Below, one piece after another: positions 14,181 to 25,995 of a stretch of 64,000 bases of DNA. The position numbers were made by a program, and so were the translations under genes. This stretch comes from Margaritifera margaritifera (taxonomy: Eukaryota; Mollusca; Bivalvia; Unionida; Margaritiferidae), in the NCBI GenBank assembly GCA_029931535.1, contig JAQPZY010001060.1, forward strand, positions 372,001 to 436,000. Reading direction: 5' to 3'. The stretch's first letter is position 1. Every line of letters starts with the position of its first letter. The notes under the pieces were generated by a model. The model was given only the letters and a program-made list of their open reading frames with translations, did no database searches and was not told where the DNA came from.

Positions 14181-17100
14181 AATTAAATGTAGAAGTATTG
14201 TTAAGCCAGCTTCAACTACTAGTTCGCCTGATTCTGGCAATTCTTTTATTCATTTGACCTGAGTTTCAAAGTCCCAAACATCAATAAACTTGCAGTTCTA
14301 AAGTAATCTCAGTTATCTATTTTGGAGACAATATAAAAGTTTATGGCAGCAATAGTGATTTACATGGTTAATGAAGTTAAATAAACAGATTATCAATTTG
14401 TCTTTTAATTGGAAAAAACTGAGATTGTATAAATACTATCCAGCAATTATCACAATAATTTTAATGTACATCTCAATTACCTCCTTTCGTGTGCTAAAAC
14501 TATGATCGGTAGAGCAATGTTTTTACCCCCTCTAACTGTCTTCCTCTAATGTTAAGACACTACCTCTATCTGTATTTTGATGCTCAAAATGTACGTGCAC
14601 AAAAGTATAGCTGCGCTTCGCACATATGTAAAACTAATCAAATTACTGAAGCAATACAGCACCATTTAAGAGGAACAGACCAAGAAGATGGAAAACCACA
14701 GGTCCCCGAGGAGATACAGAATTTCTGCCATGATGCTTTAACCGTCTGGGTATAAGTTAAGACCAAACCACATTATCCTCATCCTTAATATTATACAGGA
14801 ACCAAGTCTGTAGAAGCATATATTTTGGCATATAAATATAGTCAACTTTGGACAAATGCAGAAACGCATACCAAAAGGAAATATACTGAATATTTCATTG
14901 CAAATAACAACATTATTAATGGTATCAGCCGAACACATAAAAGAGCGATATACATCATTCTTAAGCCATACCTAATATCTTGACCATACACGCTCTCCGC
15001 GTGTTTAATTCACGTTGAAACACTTGACGCCTTTGATTATTACCCCACGATGGAAGAAACAGATCCTAAAGTTTAGTACACAATAAGCACCGATTTGAGC
15101 GTTCAACGGTATGAGTGAGGACAAGGCCGACAACGAATACTATAAAATATGTACTTCAGTATGTGGTCTGTATATATTTACAGTCAGATAAATGTAAATC
15201 CAAAATATAATGGCTTTATTTACCTCTTATTATAAACTCGCTCAGTCTTCTATTATGCATTGATCAGCACGGTAGGACAAAGATTTAATAGATTGGGGTG
15301 GGGTGGAGGGGGATGGGAGGGGACCGAGTATGGACTATGGACAAATAAAGATAAAGTATCTATTGACCATAGAACAAAGTTTACCTCTGAAGTGACCATC
15401 CTAATATATAGCAGGGGGGAAACGTAACATTGTTGAAACTTCCACAACTTCTCCTATATACCCTAAGTGACTGATGTCGCTGATCTTGGGCACTATAACA
15501 CTACTACAACATGTTTCACCCAAATATATTTGTACATTGTGTGAAATATATGAGAAAAAATGCTGTCACACCTGATAATTAGTCAGGAAATGTAATATGC
15601 TTAAATGATAATTTTATGATATGAAATGCGCCTTCTCAAAAAGCATTTAAAAGGTATAATGCATTGGATGCAGATATTAAAAATGTAACAGTTATTGCAG
15701 AGAGAAATGGTTATGGACGGGAACCGGACTTGAGAGATAAAACAAAAAACAACACTGACGTGAGCAAAATAAGTAAGCCATTACAAACGCAAATCATACT
15801 GGAACGTGCTTGCTCGGGTTTAATTTCTAGCACAATCTAACTTGGATAAAGCAAGTTACTTCCTGTTTCAGGACTTCAGCAACCTTTGATTGTGACCTTG
15901 AATTGTTTGCAATGAAGCGACGCGCTTTATATAGAACATGTTTGTATTTGTCATTAAATAAATTATTGTGACAGAATTTACATGTTCTCTAATTATGCTC
16001 TCCTTCATTCATGATATTGCATAGCAACCAAAAGACTCAAAACCTTGTATTAAATAACTATGAGGATCACAAACAATTCTCTAATAAAGAGTATTCAAAG
16101 GAGTAACAATTAAATCACAATAAGACAACAAATTTAAATATATAAAATTATCACGTAAAATTGATAACCGTTACTTGAAAAATTAAAATTCGCGGGGAAA
16201 TATAATAAATTAAGTTTAATGGAGGCCCAGTACTAATTTATAGCAATACGTAGTCTATGCTATAATATTGTTGACTGTAAATTCTCATTTATACATATAA
16301 ATGTTTATATCGCGGAGACAAATGTCTACGTTTAACTATTATTACTCTAAATTAATTAAATTAATTTATATTTAGAAAAGGATAGCATTCTCTACCTTTT
16401 TTCGAATATAATTTGCGCCATTTGAACTTAAACCTGATGACGGTCCGCAAAAACTTCTAGGGTGTGCACGACGCCTCAGTTTACACTTTTCGTTTGCGTT
16501 ACACCACTGTGCACGTTTTAAATAAGGTTTTAAGGCAATAAATAGTAACTAAAGCTAAAACATTGTGACTCAAGACTTAAACTTCATTCTAAGTTATATT
16601 AATAATTAATTATTATAAATATACGATCAAATCCAAACTCCGTGCCTAAGACGGCTAACATTAAACAATGGTATCTATTGAGGTTGATGGTGGGCAAATA
16701 TTATATCATACAGAATACTGAAGTGTCATCTTTGCAGGAGACAATATGTAGATTATGTTAATGTTAAATTTAACTTATTCCACGTCCTTAAGTATCTATC
16801 TGTATTGCTCTTTATTAGTCAACTAATACTGCATATTTTGCATAGTCAAAAAAGGAGGTGCCGTCGATACACAAATTGCCACAGAAACAAATATGACGGA
16901 CACTTTAAAATGCATGTATGACATCAATCATAACACAGAATAAATATCGCTTGACAACTATCTAAAACATTCCTAGAGCGAACCACTGAACTGAATGTAG
17001 TCTCAAAATATCCGTCTGCACCTGATTTTGCTAGAGTAACTATTATGTGTGTAATTTACAACATTCAAGGAATGTAAACGAATGATATTAAAAAAATCTA

Positions 17101-17782
17101 AACGATGCCTTGCATGCACACATGCTGCCACGAAACGGTACAGATTAACGACTCACAACAAACATGAAAAGAAAGCATTTTAATTTATTTTAAATTGGTC
17201 ACAATATATTGCATTTTGAGTGGATGAAAGCGGCATTATAGTTGCATGAAATTACTATATACACTGAAGGGGTGTCAGCGTTAGCATAAAACACAAATAA
17301 ATAATATTTCGTTTGGGTAGGACCGAATAGCTCTATTAATGCGGATGGAAAGAGTAAGACTACACTGATTGATTGACTAGTTGCTTCTACAACGAAGTTG
17401 GCAATAAATTTCAATATGCATGACCGATGGTTGCAAGAGCACAAATTTTAAAAGTCATGAAGAGCCGGGTAACTTGAAAAATGCTAAGATATTTGTTTCC
17501 TACTAAATATGTGTGATTTATCTGGGCTGCAAACATTAATGTAAAATAGCTGCGGCTAAGATTAATTTGCAAAAATCATTGATGAATATTAGCCAAACAA
17601 TCTGCGACAGCATAACCAGTATCAATAAAGTTTATCGTAATACAAAACAAGGGGATGGCATTATTGAGTTATTTTGCACATCAGCTTTCATTCAACATAC
17701 TAGCTAGAACGTGAAACAGCTGAATAAATAATACAAGTAAGAGAGGGCCACTGAATGATGTCAAAAGGTGTTTGTTGAAGAA
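14181..17782. other. Gene-free stretch
   Basis: AT-rich DNA with one G-rich patch at 15295-15328. A 68-codon frame at 14549-14755 ends next to ctgggtataagt, which resembles a splice donor, but its sequence has no motif I recognise. No transposon ends seen. Confidence 0.45.
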
Positions 17783-18383
17783 CCTTAAACCTACTAATTT
17801 AAGCAATGTGAAAAATTACCATCCCTAAACCTACTACTTTAAGCAATGTGAAAAATTACCATCCCTAAACCTACTACTTTAAGCAATGTGAAAAATTACC
17901 ATCCCTAAACCTACTACTTTAAGCAATGTGAAAAATTACCATCCCTAAACCTACTACTTTAAGCAATGTGAAAAATTACCATCCCTAAACCTACTACTTT
18001 AAGCAATGTGAAAAATTACCATCCCTAAACCTACTACTTTAAGCAATGTGAAAAATTACCATCCCTAAACCTACTACTTTAAGCAATGTGAAAAATTACC
18101 ATCCCTAAACCTACTACTTTAAGCAATGTGAAAAATCACGAGCCTTAAACCTACTACTTTAGACAATGTGAAAAATTACCATCCCTAAACCTACTACTTT
18201 AAGCAATGTGAAAAATTACCATCCCTAAACCTACTACTTTACACAATGTGAAAAATTACCATCCCTAAACCTATTACTTTACACAATGTGAAAAATCACG
18301 AGCCTTAAACCTACTACTTTAAGCAATGTGAACAAGTATCAGCCTTCATTCTACTACTTTAAGCAATGTGAAAAATCACCAAT
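17783..18383. repeat. 40-bp minisatellite (about 15 copies)
   Basis: The unit is cctactactttaagcaatgt plus gaaaaattaccatccctaaa. The central copies are identical. Copies near 18130, 18290 and 18330 carry a shared variant (aaatcacgagcctt), indicating that variant units have been duplicated within the array. Confidence 0.97.
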
Positions 18384-20258
18384 GTGAAAATTATCCATAA
18401 GAAAGAATCGCGCACTTAATTGATCTGAAGTGAGAGCAAAGGCGGATTTTCAATAAATTCCAAGAAATATTCAAATTCAGCCGCCTGTCAAGTGTTGCAA
18501 ATGTTTGCAATTGTTGCCCCATTACAATAAAAACTACACAGAGGCACGTGATAGGTAAGGAAACATTGTTCGCTAAAATATTTCTTGTAACTGACTGTTT
18601 TCAAGTCATTTTGACTGTCTAATCAATCGTCATTTTATTTACAACTATCTCGGCTGCTATTTTTATCTCCTACTAACTGTTTAAATCTGAGTATTTGCTC
18701 ATATTTCAGTCTGCAAACCTACCCTTCAATGAAAACCCACATGATATAAACCACGTACATCTAACAGATACGGACACAAACACGTGTTAGGATCTACGTC
18801 TTGTATGTACAACTGATTCTTTGTGTGAAAAATACTAATTGTCAAATAAAGCTTGCTCTCGCCGTGTTCTCACACTATGTTCATTCAAAAGGCTTCAATA
18901 GTCCAGTGAACAATAGAAAACTAGACCATTGCTGAGCTTTCAAACGATGAATATATTCTGGAGCCTTATCTGGTCATCAGCTCTTGACTAAAGGCACAAC
19001 TTTACAACTGACTATACAATACAAATGACATTAGGATAGCCTGTACAGATTTTGTCTTCTATAAATGTAGAATGGGTGTGAAGGAAGTGTTACAGTAACA
19101 AAGAGACGTATCTTGATATAGAAGTAAGGTATATCAATTCGAAAAGCCGACCCTAAGGAATTTGGGATTGTCATCCTACAGAACCTAGATAAGGGTGATA
19201 TTTAATTTGATATACTGCGTAGGAAAAATGTGGTATTCTAAAGAAGGGACACTATAATACCAACATAAGATAAACATTGGTCACACTAAGTACTCCCATG
19301 ACTTCTACTATTTTGAATATTCAATACAGCTTGCTTTTTTATAAGAAATCCCGCGCAAATTGTGTTTAAAATTGTCCCTCTGTATCTTACATAGAAAATG
19401 ACCGGCGCCAAGGAAAGATCATAGGCATGACAGAAATATACATGCGATACTGATGGTCATATTGAACTGTTCTTTATATTGCAAATACTATTCAACCTAA
19501 ATTAGGAAGACATGTTTGATCATGGACGATATCGCGCTTTAAATTCGCAGTTCTCTAAACATTTGGTTACTTTGCTGTGCATAACGATTTTAGGCGGGAA
19601 GAAAAGGTACATGGGGAAAAAAATGAATTTACGCAATTGAAAAGATGAAAGAAGAAAAATTTGAATAAATGCTTTTTTAAAACATGGTGAAATTTTGTTC
19701 AAGGTGTACAATATTGTATTTGCATAACCCTAAAGATTTTTAACAGATACACAATCGAACAAATACATCGGAAAATTAATTATATTTAAATCCAAAATCA
19801 AAACCGTTTTTTTTTTATATTCGTGGTTGAGGCATATAGGGTTAATCTCTAACATGCAATCTAGTCGAGCCCTTGTTCTTTTTCTTTTTAATCAAATTGT
19901 GTTCGAACCTGAATTTGATCTGAGTATCCCAGTATCGATCTTTCCGCGCCAATTATGTTTTTACTCTTCTTGGGGCATATGCAAAATAGGCATCTTGGTT
20001 TATATTTATTTTAATTCTACAGTCTCTACTCTTGGATATCTGACTCCACGAACAGGAATCTATATTCTAAAGAAATTGGTCTTCAACCAAGAAAAAGAAA
20101 CAGAACCAAGATTGCCGTATTTTTTATTACGTCAATCAGTCCGGCATTTTCTTTGATCTTCTGTGGGACATATAAAGCTAACAAAATCATTGATCCTTTT
20201 GAGCAAGCAGTGCGAGTGATCCTGGACAGTGTTTACAGAATAATTCTCCCCATTTTCT

Positions 20259-20262
<4 letters not shown>
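18384..20262. other. Gene-free stretch
   Basis: No features recognised. A 109-codon plus-strand frame at 19827-20156 and a short minus-strand frame at 19520-19711 have no recognisable motifs. Confidence 0.5.

Positions 20263-20289
<27 letters not shown>
20263..20289. repeat. Poly-T tract
   Basis: About 27 consecutive T residues. It could be the tail of a minus-strand retroposon, but no body could be recognised to its right. Confidence 0.8.
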
Positions 20290-21060
20290 GTTACTAATTA
20301 TTTCTGAAAGATGGGATTCAAATGATGATTTTCACCTTATTTTGTGTGTTATTTCAATACCCTACGATAACTACTCAAGGATATTTTCTCTTTTTGGGGG
20401 GTTACTGTTAACTGGACAGACATTATTCCCTCTTATATACTTCTCATTCTCAGACTTGGAAAGTAAAATAGTTCACAAAGGCTAGATGTATAACAGATTC
20501 AACAATTTCATTTCCAAAAGTAATTAGTGATGATGGAATGTCACTTTCACCACCAGGAACGATCAAATCAAATGCATGTATGCTAACAGTTGCAAATTAC
20601 AAAGAGCTGCCACATATATGATTATTTCAGCTCCCCTATATGAGACTCTGTGGAATTTGTGCATTCACACATTCGGTCCTAAACTTTATTTTGAATAAGT
20701 GTCAACGTTTGATATCAAATATAGACCTTTCCTTGCCACCATACAGGTATATTTAGTTAGCCGACAGTCTCACAATGATATTAGCTGATAAAATTGGAGG
20801 GATTCAGGAGGCAATTGTTCATTTAAGATGCAATACTATATTTTATTTATTCGGAGTTTCAAATTTCTATGGACTCTATGTAGATACAATATATTCACAA
20901 TGATATGAAACAAACAAGAGTAGCAATTTCCATCCAAGTTTAAAATGGTAAAAGACTACAATCCTTCCAAGTAATGTTACTAGATTTTCAAGAAGTTTAA
21001 AAGTTTAACAGAGCCAAAAGTGCAGAAAAATATTAGGCATTTACAAATATGTGAATGTGG

Positions 21061-21141
21061 TTTTTTTGTTTCTTTTGTTTTGTTTTGTTGTTTTTTTTTT
21101 GGAGGGTTGTTGTTTTGTTTTTTTTTTTTTGGGGGGGGGGG
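21061..21141. repeat. T-rich tract ending in poly-G
   Basis: tttttttgtttcttttgttt-like sequence ends in a run of about 10 G. Same style as 14107-14180. Confidence 0.9.
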
Positions 21142-22199
21142 TCAAAGTGAATATTTAACACATTAACCAATTTTTTCAATATTGGTTTCTATTCAAAAAC
21201 CTGCCTCAGATTTTCAATTTAATTAACGCTGACAGTTCCGATATAAATCAATGCACGATACATATGGACTACACAAAGTCAGTATGATATGATTTCAACT
21301 GTAAGGCAAAATTTGGAGACAACTTTGTGCTGACATCTCAGTAACAAAATAAAATATGGCGAATAATTTATAGGTTTCTAGACAACTTTGAAGCTGTGTC
21401 ATCTATCGCAGAGTTTTTATTTTCTATCATGGAGCCACCTTGATAAAAATGCTTCAGTGGCAGGTCTGGACGTCAAAAAATGTTTGTCAATTTTCTTATT
21501 TCTTTTCAGTAAAAGAGCTAGACCTTGGATGAATTGCATCAAAATGCCTAGACCTATTTGGTCAGTTGTTTGGCTCTAACAATCATTTAATAATGTCCTT
21601 GACTTGCATAAAACATATCACTAAAGGTAACTGGATATGTCAGAGAAAAGTAGGGCTTGCCTCTTCGTAATTAGAACATAATAATGTGTGCTGAATTACT
21701 GAGATTAATGTACTGATAATCCTTCTGTTTGATCCATTAATAATGCCATTTGGTGTTGAAATTGAACTATAGAATTTTGTGGTAAACTGGTGAGCAAAAA
21801 GTGTTAGAGTTTCATTTTAGTGCCAGTTTCTGCATTTGGTCAGTCGGGAAAACCCAGACTTTCTTCAGAAAACCTCTGAAATAGTGTTTTGGAAAGCACT
21901 ATTTCATTAAAATGGATATGACGATATATAGAGAGGGTACCAACCATCACATGCATATGCTTATTCTACAGATGTTAGTTGTGCAATGTATTTTTATTTA
22001 CTGCACGATTCTATAAAACTGAGAGGTAATTTGTATAAGGGGGGCGTATCCTTAAATATACCGTTGGTTGGTGAACAGCAAACATCGATGATGGTAAATT
22101 TAACTAACAGAACATGAAAAACATTATCTCAATGTATATCAAAATTCACCGTAATGATTTAGAATTTGAACAGTGCCTATTATGTTCATACTGGTTCGT
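21142..22199. other. Gene-free stretch
   Basis: No repeat or coding feature recognised. A 63-codon frame at 21388-21579 has no motif. Confidence 0.5.
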
Positions 22200-22219
22200 T
22201 ATATATATATATATATATA

Positions 22220-22272
<53 letters not shown>
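22200..22272. repeat. (TA)n microsatellite
   Basis: About 35 TA units with one inserted C at 22221. Confidence 0.97.
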
Positions 22273-22275
<3 letters not shown>

Positions 22276-22755
22276 CATGTAAAATATATCTTCCTTTTTT
22301 GAGAAGAAATACATTTCCAACCGTCATCTTAAAATAGCAGTTGGAAAAAATATTAACGTCTCATCATTTGTCACGTATTATTTTAAGCATCAAATCTTTA
22401 GCAAAAGACTATAGCGTTTAATATTCCCTTCTGTAAACAAAAGAAATTAAAATCAATTATTAATGATCTACAATCAAGGTGTTCTTTCATCCTTATAAAT
22501 ACGAACAAGTTAACCAAGTATTCCAAACAGACGTTTCCATTAGATCAGACGCATACCATGCAAATAGTAATTAAGTCCCTTAAATTTCGCAATTTAGTCG
22601 AATTGGTGTACTTCACATACTGTAAAAATCGAACAGTAGAATCAAAATAGCAAACTTTACCCTGACGCCGTACTAAAGGCTTTCCTTTTCAAGGCGATCG
22701 ATAATTATTTACCATAATTTGTATAGTTGCGGCTACCGTAGTTTTTCAAATCTCT

Positions 22756-22875
22756 TGTTGTTTTGTCTGTTAATAATGACTATGTCCCTTGCTATTTTGT
22801 CTGTTAACAATGACTATGTCCCTTGCTATTTTGTCTGTTAATAATAACTATGTCCCTTGCTATTTTGTCTGTTAA
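22756..22875 (+). repeat. 34-bp minisatellite, left part
   Basis: The unit is tgttaataatgactatgtcc plus cttgctattttgtc. About 3.5 copies run up to a TTAA at 22872-22875, where a mobile element interrupts the array. The array resumes at 23483 and again at about 23953-24005, so one array has been split by two insertions. Confidence 0.93.
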
Positions 22876-23482
22876 CTCATTAACCCCTAGCGCCACGTTT
22901 ACGCGTCAAGAGGTTGTACCCTACTTCCGAGCTCTGTAACGTCAACATCATTTAAGATACACTAAAGTGGATGTTATTGCAGAAAGGTAGACAGATGTAG
23001 CTCTACAATGGTACCAAATAATGTCGACTTTCTACTCGCATTAAAAATACAGCGAAGAAAATGACATTTTTGAGACCCGATTTTTTTAGGTAAAAAATTG
23101 CCAGTTTCGGAACCGGAGTTTGTGTCCGGATTTTATACTTTTTGGCCTTAGATCTAAAGCAGACCGGTCGGAACTGCACACGGACAGATGAACCTTTGTA
23201 AAAAGTAGGATAAGTTTGAGATTTGGAGTAAAAAGGGGCCAGGCCACAAAAATCGGGGGTCCAATAAGAAAAGAAAAGTCCAACTGTTTCCCTTCTGCAC
23301 ATGCGCGAGCGTAATAGCGTAATAGCCAATCAAAAACAATGTTTCAGATACACCTAAGCATCCGGCTAAACGACAAACTTTCTTAAGCAGATGTGTTTTG
23401 CTGCATTCAGAAGTAACCTCAAAAATGTGTTTCCTACTCCCATTTCAGGCGAAAATGAAAAGAATCTCCCGGGGTTAATGAG
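22876..23482. mobile_element. 607-bp non-autonomous element with TTAA target duplication
   Basis: Ends are perfect 12-bp inverted repeats, CTCATTAACCCC and GGGGTTAATGAG, each flanked by TTAA (22872-22875 and 23483-23486). Removing the element and one TTAA restores a normal copy of the surrounding 34-bp repeat (ctgTTAAtaatga), so the boundaries are proved by the empty site. TTAA duplication is the signature of piggyBac-type transposases. The interior is more GC-rich than the surroundings and holds a 108-codon minus-strand frame (23003-23329) with no transposase motif, so the element depended on enzyme supplied elsewhere. Confidence 0.93.
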
Positions 23483-23514
23483 TTAATAATGAACATGTCC
23501 CTTGCTATTCCTAT
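23483..23514 (+). repeat. 34-bp minisatellite, middle fragment
   Basis: Partial unit (ttaataatgaacatgtccct then tgctatt) between the TTAA element and the LINE fragment. Confidence 0.9.
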
Positions 23515-23950
23515 ATGCATGTGAGACATGGACCCTAACAGCAGAATTAGAGAGAAGAATCCATGCCTTAGAGATGAAATGTTATCGAAGGATCCTGAAA
23601 ATCTCATACTTAGACCACGTATCTAATGCGGAGGTGCGCACTAAAATCCAGTTGGACCTTATGAAGATCAGCTCACCACTGTAAAGAAACGCAAACTAAG
23701 ATGGTATGGTCACGTCTCACGCTCAACTGGCCTGTCAAAGACAATCCTACAGGGCACAGTGAGAGGAAAGAGAAAACGCGGCCGACAGAAGTAGAGATGG
23801 GAAGACAATATCAAAGAGTGGACAGGCATGGACTTTGCAAAGTCCCAAAGAGCAATGGAGAACAGGGCAAAATGGAGAGAGATTGTCGCAAAGTCATCAG
23901 TGGCGCCCCTACGACCAGCAATTTTACGGGAGAAATGAAAAAAAAAAGAA
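23515..23950 (+). mobile_element. 3' end of a LINE reverse transcriptase ORF, inserted in the minisatellite
   Basis: The first frame reads LYACETWTLTAELERRIHALE, then CYRRILKISYLDHVSNAEV (to about 23660). After a frameshift near 23660-23690, the frame resumes with RWYGHVSRSTGLSKTILQGT, a K-to-stop change within RGRQ..RWEDNIKEW, and MDFAKSQRAMENRAKW near 23830-23880, ending at a TGA after LREK. These are hallmarks of the C-terminal part of endonuclease-reverse transcriptase LINEs of the RTE type common in molluscs and cnidarians. An A-rich tail (aaatgaaaaaaaaaagaa) at 23934-23951 gives the orientation. It is severely 5' truncated and inactive. It begins inside a ttgctatt motif that also appears right after the tail, consistent with target duplication, although the host tandem repeat would give the same pattern. 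Confidence 0.9.
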
Positions 23951-24010
23951 CAATGTCAATTGCTATTTTGTCTGTTAATAATGATTATGACCCTTGCTAT
24001 TTTACTGATT
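23951..24010 (+). repeat. 34-bp minisatellite, right end
   Basis: Remaining units (ttgctattttgtctgttaat) after the LINE insertion, ending in ttgctattttactgattg. Confidence 0.88.
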
Positions 24011-24530
24011 GTGGAGACTTTAGTACCCATAGTCAATAACTTAGCAAGGGAGATAAAGAGCTATTGTAAACATAGCTTGACTTTGTCCTAACATGTTTTT
24101 ATAAATGTTATGTACAGTGATCGTCTTAGTGATATTAGTATTCGACTTTAGGATCCTTCCTTTTGTTCTAAACAACTCACGATTTAATTCCATCAAACTT
24201 TATGTCATTATGTATTCACTTAGAACTATTAATTGACGTCATTATTTTACTTGTCGCATCATGACCAGTTGTCTTCAATTTCTAAGTTATCTAAGTTGCT
24301 CAATGAAGGTCATTACATCATACTTCACTAACCATTGGCCTGCGATGTGTGAGTGACTGCTTGTCTCTTTCATCTATGTATACATCTCAAGATGAAAGAA
24401 ATTGACAGCTGAAGTTTGCTCATCTAATATACTATTGTATATGTCAAATAAGAAATTAAAATCATGGAATGATATGTGTCAAACTTTCTTAATGCATCTA
24501 ATAACCATATACTAATGATGTTGTTGTAAT

Positions 24531-24975
24531 ATTGTACCAATTATATTCGTCTTCATACTTGTATATTTAACATTGTACCAATTATATTCGTCTTCATACT
24601 TGTATATTTAACATTGTACCAATTATATTCATCTTCATACTTGTTCATTTAATATTGTACCAATTATATTCATCTTCATACTTGTATATTTAACATTGTA
24701 CCAATTATATTCGTCTTCATACTTGTATATTTAACATTGTACCAATTATATTCGTCTTCATACTTGTATATTTAACATTGTACCAATTATATTCATCTTC
24801 ATACTTGTTCATTTAATATTGTACCAATTATATTCGTCTTCATACTTGTATATTTAACATTGTACCAATTATATTCATCTTCATACTTGTTCATTTAATA
24901 TTGTACCAATTATATTCATCTTCATACTTGTACATTTAATATTATACCAATTATATTCGTCTTCATACTTTTAAA
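24531..24975. repeat. 41-bp minisatellite (about 11 copies)
   Basis: The unit is attgtaccaattatattcgt plus cttcatacttgtatatttaac. Two unit types alternate irregularly: one ending gtatatttaac, the other ending gttcatttaat with attcatc in the middle. The alternation suggests duplication of multi-unit blocks. Confidence 0.96.
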
Positions 24976-25282
24976 CGATAGCTTTGCATTTCAAAACATA
25001 ATCAATACCGTGTTAACACTAATGAAAGACCAATCTAGTTTTTGCAGAGGGAAATAGAAAATTGGAATGTCTGCAGTCATGTTGCAATAGGAAATCATAA
25101 CTAATCATGCAGGATGTTTATTTTGACGTTGTTGTTGTTGTTGTTTCTACTGCTTAAGATCCTTGACACAGGGGAGATATCATAGCATAAGGGCGTTGAA
25201 AAACGATCGGATTATTGTTTCACTTTGATTATTAAAATAAATCTTATAATTAGTTATTTCAACATATTACTACATTTATTAA

Positions 25283-25283
25283 T

Positions 25284-25342
<59 letters not shown>

Positions 25343-25343
25343 G
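25283..25343. repeat. Composite (TA)n-(GT)n microsatellite
   Basis: About 10 TA units pass into about 20 GT units with one GC variant. Confidence 0.97.
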
Positions 25344-25410
25344 TCTACATTTAATGAGAACTGTCCATTATTTGCAGCAAAGGTTATTTAATGATTGACT
25401 AAACTTTTAT

Positions 25411-25705
25411 AGTAGTGGCGCGAGGGGGGCGAGGACTCAATTTCCCCCCTGTCGCCGGGCGAGGGGGGCAGTCAGTAGCTTCTTTTTTTTTCTTTTTTTG
25501 CCACCACCACCTCACCTCCTCTAAGCCCCCGGTTTCAGGGCTCAGATGGGGATTGGGGGGTTGGAGGTTGGCAAATGATACCAAAAAAACTGTTCTCTGT
25601 GGCAAAGTAGGGGCGCCACTAAAGAACATTGTCCCCGGTCGCCTCGGTACGGGCGCCATTAAAGAACATTGCTCTCGGGCACCTCAAACCCTCGCGCCGC
25701 CACTG
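25411..25705. mobile_element. 295-bp GC-rich MITE with 9-bp target duplication, hAT-like
   Basis: The direct repeat AACTTTTAT lies at 25402-25410 and 25706-25714. The right end, read inward, is CAGTGGCGGCGCGAGGG; the left end is AGTAGTGGCGCGAGGG, giving imperfect inverted termini that share GTGGC and GCGCGAGGG. CAGTGGCG-type ends with 8-9 bp duplications suggest the hAT superfamily. Inside, a 40-bp unit (gggcgccactaaagaacatt and the following 20 bases) occurs twice at about 25610 and 25650. GC content is far above the surroundings, which points to recent arrival. Frames of 86 and 111 codons inside it are by-products of its GC richness. Confidence 0.85.
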
Positions 25706-25995
25706 AACTTTTATCAGCGTTTTTCTTCAGTTCATACTTCGCTGAATTGAAAAAACAAACAATCAATCCTTATATTTAATTTAAAAGCATAAATCATTTT
25801 TTTAAAAACTAATGCATGACACAGTTTCTTAGGCTAAATAAATGAACACGTCGACTTGTACGGAATTACAGAGTCAATAATTTACCACATTTGACTTGAC
25901 GAGCAGTCCATTTTGTAGCTTCTTATTGAACTTTCATTGCGATGCCCCCTCGTGTACATTATGTGACGAAGTTCGAATCTTGCATCTTTCACTGC

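Noticed and set aside
14549..14755. Exon ending at a gtataagt donor
   Set aside because: No acceptor on the left side convinces, and the peptide has no recognisable feature.
19827..20156. 109-codon plus-strand frame as a gene
   Set aside because: No motif; composition (Phe, Ile, Leu, Tyr rich) fits a chance frame in AT-rich DNA.
20472..20620. A 49-codon protein-like stretch (ends ANYKELPHI)
   Set aside because: Composition is suggestive, but it lacks a start, splice sites or any neighbouring block, so I cannot support a feature.
23003..23329. 108-codon minus-strand frame as a transposase
   Set aside because: It lies in a 607-bp element, has no transposase motif, and overlaps two other frames of similar length.
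25415..25750. 111-codon GC-rich frame as a gene
   Set aside because: It crosses both the terminus of a MITE and its target duplication.
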